Below are positions 25,984-32,510 of a stretch of 54,450 nt of DNA, in pieces. The stretch spans positions 1 through 54,450 of the forward strand of contig NZ_AZAC01000048.1 in assembly GCF_000931935.2 (NCBI RefSeq), in the 5' to 3' direction. Every line of letters begins with the position of its first letter. Position 1 is the first letter of the stretch. The notes under the pieces are model-generated. The model searched no databases, was not told the DNA's origin, and was given only the letters and a program-made list of their open reading frames with translations. This DNA is from Dethiosulfatarculus sandiegensis. Lineage in GTDB: Bacteria; Desulfobacterota; Desulfarculia; Desulfarculales; Desulfarculaceae. The position numbers and the translations under genes were made by a program.

Positions 25984-26202
25984 GCATCCGGTAAGATTTA
26001 TATCTTACCGGAGACTATAGCTTGCAGACAAAGTCCTCCTGGACTTTGTCTGATGCCGATTGCAAAAACGTGGTTTTGCAATCGGCGCGAATTACTCGCC
26101 TTAGGAAAGCCTCGTAATTCGGCGGGCCATCCTTAGGCCCGCGTTCAGGCTGTTAATAAACAGCCTGAAGCATCCGGTAAGATTTACATCTTACCGGATG
26201 CT
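25984..26202 (+). repeat. array of seven consecutive inverted repeats
   Basis: Seven hairpins follow each other almost without spacers. (1) TCCGGTAAGAT / ATCTTACCGGA, 25987-26012. (2) CAGACAAAGTCC / GGACTTTGTCTG, 26025-26052, 12 bp perfect. (3) GCCGATTGCAAAA / TTTTGCAATCGGC, 26055-26086, 13 bp perfect. (4) CGAATTAC / GTAATTCG, 26088-26121. (5) GCGGGCC / GGCCCGC, 26122-26142. (6) TTCAGGCTGTT / AACAGCCTGAA, 26144-26169. (7) AGCATCCGGTAAGAT / ATCTTACCGGATGCT, 26169-26202, 15 bp. Hairpins 1 and 7 are near-identical copies, so the array is bounded by the same element. Loops are 4 to 18 bases. No gene covers it and most stems lack T-runs, so these are not simple terminators. Confidence 0.85.
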
Positions 26203-26331
26203 ATTGGATTCTCAAGTAAGGCCAACATCCCTTTTAAGTACGGAAACACCCCGTATTTGCCTGGGAACTTGAGGCCAGGCCCTGATCAGGGCATGGTCAT
26301 GCCTGATTTAAGGCCCGGTCTCCTGGTTCTT

Positions 26332-27111
26332 TCAGCGTCCCTTCCATTGAGGAGCGCGTTTTTCCAAAAAGGCGCTGACTCCTTCTGTGGCGTCTTCTGT
26401 GGTGCACAGCCTGGCAAAAGCCTCGTTCATATAATCAAAGGCCTTGGTGTATTCCATATCGGCCATACCGTAAAAGGCTTTTTTGCCTATCTGCACCGCT
26501 GTGGGGCTTCTTCGGGCCAGTTCAGCGGCCCATTCCCTGGCCTCTTCCTCTAATTGGGAGAGGGGAACAGCGCGGTTGATCAGGCCAATCTCAAGGGCCG
26601 TGTCAGCGGTAATCAAATCCCCGTACATCAACATCTCAAGGGCCTTTTTACGCCCCACCGCCCTGACCAGGGGAACCGCCGGCCCCAGGCAGAAAAGCCC
26701 GACTTTGACAGCGGTAAAACCAAATCGCGCGGAATCAGCTGATATGCAAAGGTCAGAGGCTGAAACCAGCCCGGCCCCGTTGGCCGCAGCCACCCCGTGG
26801 ACCTGGGTCATCACAGGCTTGTTCATGGCGGCCATGACGCACAACGGGTTTTCCATTTTTTCAACCCACTGTTTGAATTCATGGCCTGTTTTGCCGTTAA
26901 ATTCGTTTATGTCAATGCCAGCGCAAAAGGCCTTGCCTGCGCCTTTAATAAGAACCACCCGGACTTCCGGGTCCTGGTCCATGGTTTTAAGGGCCAGGGA
27001 AAGTTCCTCCGCAGTGCCGGAATTAAAGGTGTTCATGCTTTCAGGGCGGTTTATGGTGATCACCCCGACATGATCCCGGCCTGTCTCCAGTAAGAGGTGT
27101 CTAAACTCCAA
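26332..27111 (-). CDS. enoyl-CoA hydratase/isomerase superfamily protein, ECHDC3-like
   Basis: A crotonase-fold protein of 259 residues. The oxyanion-hole regions are recognisable (AFCAGIDINEF near 62-72, HGVAAANGAGLVSASDLC near 104-121). The stretch ARFGFTAVKVGLFCLGPAVPL and RAVGRKKALEML closely follow the ECHDC3 branch rather than true hydratases. The two glutamates that drive hydration in classic enoyl-CoA hydratase are not at their usual places (Gly in NGAGL, Ala in FTAVKVG), so a hydratase label would be unsafe. It precedes the CoA-disulfide reductase-like gene's 3' side on the same strand. Substrate unknown. Confidence 0.8.
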   Translation of the reverse strand: MEFRHLLLETGRDHVGVITINRPESMNTFNSGTAEELSLALKTMDQDPEVRVVLIKGAGKAFCAGIDINEFNGKTGHEFKQWVEKMENPLCVMAAMNKPVMTQVHGVAAANGAGLVSASDLCISADSARFGFTAVKVGLFCLGPAVPLVRAVGRKKALEMLMYGDLITADTALEIGLINRAVPLSQLEEEAREWAAELARRSPTAVQIGKKAFYGMADMEYTKAFDYMNEAFARLCTTEDATEGVSAFLEKRAPQWKGR

Positions 27112-27155
27112 CTTAGCGGCCTCCTCGCAAAAATCAGCGTGACTGTGAGAACCTT

Positions 27156-28892
27156 TTATTCTTTATCCCCAGAGGGCAAGACCGAACCGGCCCAGCGGTT
27201 CATGGTGGCCATGCCGCCGCCCAGGTTGACGGTGTTTGTGTAGCCCTTGGCTTTCAATATCAGCTGTGACTCGTAGGAGCGCACGCCCGAGTTGCAGACC
27301 AGGACCACGTTTTTGTCTTTGGGCACCTCCTGCCAGCGTTCGCGCAGGGTTTCCTGGGGGATGTTCACCCAATCGTCTCCAAAGGCCTCGAGGAAGGGCT
27401 CTGCATTGGCAAAGGCGCGGGTGTCGATAAAGACGGTGTTTGAACCTTGCGGGTCGCGCAGGCGTTTTATGAATTCTTCCGGAGCCAAAGGCTCCAGCCT
27501 GCCTTCCAAGAGGTTTTCGGCTGCGTTGGCCGCACTGTTTAAAACGTCCACAGCGGCTCCCAGAGGCGGCGAGTAGGCCAGCTCCAGGTTCGAGAGGTCT
27601 TCCAGGGTGGCTTTAGCCGCCAAAAGACCGGCCACTGCATTGACCCTGCCGACCACTGCGTCGCCGTTTTCGCCAACCGCGGTAAGCCCCAGTATGCGGC
27701 GGTCTGTCTCGTTGACCACCAGCTTCAAGAACATCATTTTCTGATCAGGATGGAAATGGGCCCTGTCGGCCTGGGCCACGATCACGGCCCGGGCTGCAAA
27801 ACCGGCTTCTTTTGCCTGAAGCTCGTTTAAGCCGGTGCGGGCCAGGCTCAAGCCAAAAAGCTTGATGCAGAAGCTGCCCGAGGCTCCGGGGAAACGGGCG
27901 TCTCCGCCTGCGATATTGGTTCCGATCACCCTGCCTTCCCGGTTGGCTAAAGAGCCTGCGGGCATGAAGATGCCTTCACCGGTGATCATGCTTTTGATCG
28001 ATACGCAGTCGCCTCCGGCATAGATGTCCGGATCCGAGGTGCACATATGATCGTCGACTAAGATGGCTCCCCTCTGGTTCAGGTCCAGTGAGGCTTCGGC
28101 CGCCAAACTTGTGTTGGGGCGCACCCCGCAACCCATGATGACGACGTCGGATTCTATTTTTTCACCACCGGCGATTACGCCGCAGGCATTTCCCTGGCCG
28201 TCATCCAGCACCTCCTCCAGGCTGGCGCCTAGATGCAGATGGATGTCTTCCTGCTCGGCCATGCGGATTTCCAGCATGCGGGCCATCTGGGGATCGGCCA
28301 GTCCCGGCAAAAACTGGGGGGCGGCCTCCACAATGTGCACCTCGATGCCCCATAGGTCGGCCATGGCCTCGGCCATTTCCAGACCCGTGGCTCCGGCGCC
28401 TACGATAACGGCTGTTCCCACCTGTCCTTGAGAGACCATCTCTTTAATAGTCTTGGCGTGGTGCAAATTCGCCACAGGCACCACATTGTTGAGATCCTTG
28501 CCGGGAACAGGCGGAATAAAGGGAATGGAGCCTGTGGCCAGAACCAGCTTGTCATAGGGCAGGCTCATTTCCTCGCCCGTATCCAGGTTGCAGGCCCAGA
28601 CTTCCTTGGCCTGGGGATCCACCCTGGTGACCTCTGTTCTGGTCAGCACTTCAAGGCCCTTTACCTTGGTGAAGAAGTTTGCGTCTCTGACCATATGAAA
28701 ACTGGTGGACAAAAGTCCTTCCAGATCAGCCACATCGCCCCCAACGTAATAGGGGATTCCGCAGCCGCCATAGGAAATCAGGCTGTCACGGTCCACCATG
28801 GTTACCTTGGCTTCAGGCATCAATCTTTTTATGCGGCACGCGGCCTTGGGGCCAGCGGCAACACCACCAACAATAACTACGCGCATACTCAT
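27156..28892 (-). CDS. FAD-dependent CoA-disulfide reductase-like oxidoreductase with C-terminal rhodanese domain
   Basis: A protein of 578 residues. The N-terminal pyridine nucleotide-disulfide oxidoreductase part has the FAD loop VIVGGVAAGPKAA and the single redox Cys in SYGGCGIPYY (Cys44), the mark of CoA-disulfide reductase, NADH oxidase and persulfide reductase (Npsr/CoADR-Rhd) enzymes. The second nucleotide site is VIVGAGATGLEMAEAM. The last ~110 residues are a rhodanese domain with the active Cys in VLVCNSGVRSYES. The fusion is typical of enzymes that reduce CoA persulfides or polysulfide, fitting a sulfur-using anaerobe. The ATG at 28892 is preceded by GGGAG at 7 bases. Confidence 0.88.
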   Translation of the reverse strand: MSMRVVIVGGVAAGPKAACRIKRLMPEAKVTMVDRDSLISYGGCGIPYYVGGDVADLEGLLSTSFHMVRDANFFTKVKGLEVLTRTEVTRVDPQAKEVWACNLDTGEEMSLPYDKLVLATGSIPFIPPVPGKDLNNVVPVANLHHAKTIKEMVSQGQVGTAVIVGAGATGLEMAEAMADLWGIEVHIVEAAPQFLPGLADPQMARMLEIRMAEQEDIHLHLGASLEEVLDDGQGNACGVIAGGEKIESDVVIMGCGVRPNTSLAAEASLDLNQRGAILVDDHMCTSDPDIYAGGDCVSIKSMITGEGIFMPAGSLANREGRVIGTNIAGGDARFPGASGSFCIKLFGLSLARTGLNELQAKEAGFAARAVIVAQADRAHFHPDQKMMFLKLVVNETDRRILGLTAVGENGDAVVGRVNAVAGLLAAKATLEDLSNLELAYSPPLGAAVDVLNSAANAAENLLEGRLEPLAPEEFIKRLRDPQGSNTVFIDTRAFANAEPFLEAFGDDWVNIPQETLRERWQEVPKDKNVVLVCNSGVRSYESQLILKAKGYTNTVNLGGGMATMNRWAGSVLPSGDKE

Positions 28893-28935
28893 CAAAATAC
28901 TCCCAACAAAACCTACCCGGCCCTTATTCGTACAA

Positions 28936-29631
28936 CTACTTGTAGATGATCAGTTTTTCGTTCACCTTAAGTACATGGCCGCGCTTCAAGTTGTTCCACT
29001 CTTTCAGCTGGTTCATTCGAACCTTGTATCTGCGGGCAACAGTGAATAAAGTGTCACCCTTGCGGACAGTATATACAAACTTTTTACTATTGTTATTAGG
29101 TTTTTCCTTTGCTTGCTTGGCTACGTTTTTAGTGGTTTTTGGGCTGGAAACAACTTTCGGGGCGCTTGGGGTGGTCTTTTTTGCCTCCCGGGAGAGCTTT
29201 TCCAGCCTGTCCTGCAGGGCCGCCACCCGGGCGGAGAGTTTGGTGAGTTGGTTGACGGAACCCGCCCGGCTTTTAAGGGCCTCCAGTTCCTTTTCCAGTG
29301 ATACCAGCCGGAGCATAAGGCCGCTGACGTCTTTTTCCAGCTTTGCCACCCGTTCGGCGGCGCCCCCGGGAACCACCTCGGGAGAGGGCGGAGGGCCCAT
29401 CACCGGTTGGGGCGGGAATAAAAATACCCACAGACCAAAAGCCAGGGCGATTAACGCCACCACCAGGCTGAATATACCGAGCACCCCTGAGGAGCCTTTA
29501 GTCTTTGGCTTGGGTCCGGTTTGCGGCCGCTGGGTGTTCTTAAGTGGTGGGGTCTGGTTTAAGTCTGTTTCTTGAGGGGCGGGGCCCAAGTCTATTTTGG
29601 GGCCCAAGTCGTTATACCCGCTTGTGGTCAT
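28936..29631 (-). CDS. membrane-anchored coiled-coil protein with C-terminal LysM domain
   Basis: A protein of 231 residues with a Pro-rich cytoplasmic N-terminus, one transmembrane helix (about 50-72), a coiled coil of ~65 residues (AAERVAKLEKDVSGLMLRL onward) and a Ser/Lys-rich linker. It ends in one LysM domain (about 187-231, YTVRKGDTLFTVARRYKVR), which binds peptidoglycan. It should span from the inner membrane to the cell wall. The start is ATG 29631 (GGAGAGAAAAAAGA-ATG). A paralog with the same plan lies at 42.8 kb. Role unknown; cell-envelope organisation is the natural guess. Confidence 0.8.
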   Translation of the reverse strand: MTTSGYNDLGPKIDLGPAPQETDLNQTPPLKNTQRPQTGPKPKTKGSSGVLGIFSLVVALIALAFGLWVFLFPPQPVMGPPPSPEVVPGGAAERVAKLEKDVSGLMLRLVSLEKELEALKSRAGSVNQLTKLSARVAALQDRLEKLSREAKKTTPSAPKVVSSPKTTKNVAKQAKEKPNNNSKKFVYTVRKGDTLFTVARRYKVRMNQLKEWNNLKRGHVLKVNEKLIIYK

Positions 29632-29833
29632 TCTTTTTTCTCTCCAGATTCGAAGATATATGGCGATCTGCCCTTTACCGTTCGAAAAAAAGCAGCGGAT
29701 TCCCGGGTGTGAAACCAGGTGCAAGCTGTGAAAATACTTGCCCTTCAGTATATAGCATTCCCTATGGAGGGCTACAATAGAGCTTTTTACCTGGCTTTGG
29801 GCTCAACTTGCGGTCGCCTTCTATCACTGCATG

Positions 29834-30718
29834 CTATTGGGTTCCTATAAAGTCTCCCCTGAAGGTGCACAAAGGCCTTTTCAACGCCGTCTCAATCTGG
29901 GCTAGAAGAGGTTTTCGGTCTTTAGGCATCTTGCCGTTTAAACTGAGATAATTGGTGTAGTGATCACTGAAAAGGTCAAATGGGCCGGTTACATTTTCAA
30001 GTAGATATTGAAGCTCCAGAAGGACCTCGTGGGCGTTTAAAAGTTTAAAACTCCCCTTTTTTATCTGATGCAGTAAAAGGGTGTTTATCTTGGGAACCAA
30101 GGTTCTTATGCGAACGGTAAAAAGACCTGCCCGGTTGATTTCATTCAATACAAAGGCGGTTTCCGCAGCCGCTTTCAGGGAGCGCTCTTTTCCGGCTATG
30201 CCTGCCAGTACATAGAGGCTTAAGTTAAAACCGGCTTCAAGGGCCATTTGTCCGGCCTGTATCTGTTCCCGCGGTAGAACCCCTTTTTTGATTAACTTTA
30301 AGGTTTCGCCGTCCCCTGTTTCCAGCCCCACATGCAGACGACTCAAGCCCGCGTCTTTAAGCTCTTTAAGCCCGTCAGGGCCGTGGGATAAAATTGAGGG
30401 CATGGAGGCATACACCGTTATCCTCTCCACATTGGGAAACAGCTCCCTGGCTCTGCTGCTTATCCTGGCCAAATCCCTGGTCGGCATGGCCATGGAGTTG
30501 CCGGCGGGAAAAAATACACTTTTTACCCTTCCCCCAGTGAGGCGGGCGGCTTCTTCAAGGTCGGCGATTATCTCTGAAGTGGACCGGATATGGAACCTGG
30601 GTCCCTTTTTATAGACCATGCAGAAACTGCACTTGTTGTGGGGGCAGCCCACTGTGGCCTGGACTAAAAGGCTGTCCGCCTCGGAAGGGGGGCGATAGAT
30701 GGGACCTTCATAATACAT
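29834..30718 (-). CDS. radical SAM protein
   Basis: A protein of 294 residues that should bind a 4Fe-4S cluster and S-adenosylmethionine. The cysteine motif is C25-x4-C30-x2-C33 (GCPHNKCSFC), the spaced variant found in a subgroup of uncharacterised radical SAM proteins with GC-x-HN-x-C-x-FC. Further radical SAM features are a Gly-rich SAM contact (HVGLETGDGETLKLIKKG near 134-151) and YVLAGIAGKE. There is no B12-binding or SPASM domain. The gene stands between a LysM gene and cheW with no informative partner. Reaction unknown. Confidence 0.88.
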   Translation of the reverse strand: MYYEGPIYRPPSEADSLLVQATVGCPHNKCSFCMVYKKGPRFHIRSTSEIIADLEEAARLTGGRVKSVFFPAGNSMAMPTRDLARISSRARELFPNVERITVYASMPSILSHGPDGLKELKDAGLSRLHVGLETGDGETLKLIKKGVLPREQIQAGQMALEAGFNLSLYVLAGIAGKERSLKAAAETAFVLNEINRAGLFTVRIRTLVPKINTLLLHQIKKGSFKLLNAHEVLLELQYLLENVTGPFDLFSDHYTNYLSLNGKMPKDRKPLLAQIETALKRPLCTFRGDFIGTQ

Positions 30719-31020
30719 GGGTGAAAAGTACTCCTGGTCTTTGCCCGGGTCAAGAATCTCTTGTTTTTGTCTTTTTCTGCGGGTAATAGTTGGAAGCTGG
30801 CCGCGTAGGTGATAAAGATAACTGATAATGAATAAAAATAACTCAAATGAACAGTTAATTTGGTTTAAAAAAGTTTCATAAATAAGTTTTGATGTTATTT
30901 TTTCTTCGATTAAGAGGCGGTTACATGTGATAATGAATATTTGATAGCATGTTGCCCAATTCAGGATTTTTTGCCATACTTCATATAAAGATGAAGCTTA
31001 CGCATTTCCGGAGGAAAAAA
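30719..31020. other. AT-rich divergent intergenic region before cheW
   Basis: About 300 bases, clearly more AT-rich than the neighbours. It must hold the promoters of the divergent radical SAM and cheW genes. A TATAAA lies at 30984-30989, 31 bases before the cheW ATG, without a good -35 at 17 bases. I see no gene here. Confidence 0.4.
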
Positions 31021-31527
31021 ATGGCCAACGCCGTCGCAGTAGATGAAGGCGCGTCTCAAGCTGAACGCATGGCTGGGAAATATTTGACCTTTGACCTGGC
31101 CGAAGAGGAATACGGGCTGGAGATTCTCCGCGTGCGCGAGATTATCGGCATGATGGAGATAACCCCAGTGCCCAGAACACCGGAATTTGTGCGAGGCGTG
31201 ATCAATCTGCGCGGCAAGGTTATCCCGGTGGTGGATCTGAGGCTTAAATTCGGCCTTCCTTTCAGGGAGCCGGATGAGCGCACCTGCGTTATTGTGGTGG
31301 AAGTGCAGAACCCCGAGGGCACGGTCCAGATGGGAATCGTGGTGGACAGGGTGAACGAGGTGGTGGATGTCAAACCCACCGACTTGGAACCCACCCCCAG
31401 CTTTGGCGTAACCCTGGATACGTCCTTTATTCTGGGCATGGCCAAGGTTGGTGAAAAAGTAAAAATTCTCCTGGATATTGACCGCGTTTTGACTACGCAG
31501 GAAGTGGCGGCGCTTTCCAGTTTTTAA
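31021..31527 (+). CDS. cheW: chemotaxis coupling protein CheW
   Basis: CheW is the 168-residue cytoplasmic scaffold that links chemoreceptors to the CheA kinase. The single CheW domain starts at YLTFDLAEEEYGLEILRVREI and includes the typical VRGVINLRGKVIPVVDLRLKFG, GIVVDRVNEVVDV and LLDIDRVL segments. The ATG at 31021 is preceded by GGAGG; the longer frame upstream is not coding. It is a single gene with its own terminator, away from other che genes. The flagellins at the start of the window show that the cell is motile. Confidence 0.95.
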   Translation: MANAVAVDEGASQAERMAGKYLTFDLAEEEYGLEILRVREIIGMMEITPVPRTPEFVRGVINLRGKVIPVVDLRLKFGLPFREPDERTCVIVVEVQNPEGTVQMGIVVDRVNEVVDVKPTDLEPTPSFGVTLDTSFILGMAKVGEKVKILLDIDRVLTTQEVAALSSF

Positions 31528-31589
31528 GGCTGACCGGAAAGAGCCTATGGATTTATAGTTAAGTCGGGTCGTTCCTTTAAAACGACAGT

Positions 31590-31631
31590 AAAACGGTCAT
31601 GGCGTGGCATTCCCCGCTATGACCGTTTTTT
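31590..31631 (+). terminator. terminator of cheW
   Basis: AAAACGGTCAT pairs with ATGACCGTTTT, extended by GCG/CGC, followed by TTTTTT. A smaller hairpin (GTCGTT / AACGAC) precedes it. Confidence 0.8.
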
Positions 31632-31651
31632 GTTAAATTGGAGATAAAACC

Positions 31652-31945
31652 TTGCGCATAACAGTAACCCCGGAAGCACGGGAATTTGCCAAGAAAAACG
31701 GAATAAGCGATATCTCTTTCGTTCATCACGCCCCGGATGTGGCCTGTTGTCTTGGTGTGGCCCATGAAGTTCTGGTGGCCTATGAAAAACCGCCCAATGC
31801 AGTTAAATATCACTACCACCTGGTGGATGGTCTTAACCTGTATATAGACAAGGACCTTTTACATAGTGAAGACCTCACCTTAAAGGTCAGAGGTATTTTT
31901 AATAAACGCCTGGATTTGGACGGCCTTATCTGTAAGGCCATTTAA
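31652..31945 (+). CDS. HesB-related small protein (Cys form of the HesB-like selenoprotein family)
   Basis: A protein of 97 residues with a fold related to HesB/IscA. It begins RITVTPEAREFAKKNG and carries a vicinal CC pair (about 34-35, DVACCLGVAHEV). In the HesB-like selenoprotein family one of these positions can be Sec; here both codons are TGT. The C-terminal Cys-rich tail of true IscA is missing, so iron-sulfur assembly is not assured. The start is TTG 31652, 8 bases after GGAG. The link with selenium metabolism is only suggestive, although selD and tRNA-Sec occur in the same window. Confidence 0.6.
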   Translation: MRITVTPEAREFAKKNGISDISFVHHAPDVACCLGVAHEVLVAYEKPPNAVKYHYHLVDGLNLYIDKDLLHSEDLTLKVRGIFNKRLDLDGLICKAI

Positions 31946-32244
31946 AATGCCCCGGATAGGTGGCTTGATTTTTCAAAACTAAAGTGATCTTTGCGCCTTT
32001 TGAAAGGGTTAAATTAACCCCCCTCTAAGGCTGAGGCCCGCTCTTTCCCTCATACTTCCCCCACCTTGCATTAAAGTATATGTAAATGCTAATATATCAA
32101 ACCAGTTATAGGGATTTTTCTTTTTAAACGGGTTGCTGTTTTCCCGTATGCCCTTTGTTCTCTTTTGGACATGCTCTATTTTCTCTATATGTAAAGCAGG
32201 TTGGCTTCCTGTTAATCTCCGAAATGGTAATTATGATCGATTAT
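31946..32244. other. intergenic stretch upstream of the cstA promoter
   Basis: About 300 bases of AT-rich DNA with homopyrimidine runs. No gene, no strong hairpin and no repeat were seen here. Confidence 0.4.
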
Positions 32245-32277
32245 CACTAGTTATTGATAGTTCTAGTGTTGTATAAT
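32245..32277 (+). promoter_or_regulatory. cstA promoter -10 with palindromic operator-like site
   Basis: A perfect -10 hexamer TATAAT lies at 32272-32277. Just upstream, covering the -35 zone, is the inverted repeat CACTAG-N12-CTAGTG (32245-32250 / 32263-32268). No good -35 hexamer is present, which fits a promoter that depends on an activator bound at the palindrome, or one blocked by a repressor. Confidence 0.5.
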
Positions 32278-32279
32278 CC

Positions 32280-32398
32280 CAACCTGAAGCAGGCGGAGAC
32301 TGCTTGGGCCCTTATCAAAAGGGGGAAAAGGAATCCACCCTGGAGATGGGTACAGGGACTGACTCCCGGGGCGTAGTGAGATGAACAGGTTCAGGGTG
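32280..32398 (+). ncRNA. structured 5' leader RNA of cstA (unassigned)
   Basis: The first ~120 bases after the -10 can fold into a closed multi-branch element. The outer stem is CAACCTGAA (32280-32288) with TTCAGGGTG (32390-32398), 8 of 9 pairs. Inside are hairpins GCAG/CTGC (32289-32303), CCCTT/AAGGG (32309-32323), CCCTG/CAGGG (32338-32357) and a short GGGA/TCCC. A further hairpin CCGCAA/TTGCGG lies at 32421-32438. The leader is over 200 bases long and matches no riboswitch consensus that I know. Confidence 0.4.
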
Positions 32399-32510
32399 AA
32401 AAAGCCTGTTTGTTTCTGGCCCGCAATACGCTTTGCGGAATTGGCCTATTCGCGCAGTTTCCCGCGCAATGAATTCCTAACCATAACACGTGCAGGCAGG
32501 AGGTATAAGT

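Noticed and set aside
25984..26202. Hairpin array as a CRISPR array
   Set aside because: Only the outer two elements repeat; there are no regular repeats and spacers and no cas genes.
32300..32370. Resemblance of the cstA leader to a SAM-I riboswitch (CTTATCA... and GGGACTG...)
   Set aside because: The conserved SAM-I core and kink-turn are not in the right order or spacing, and cstA is not a methionine gene.
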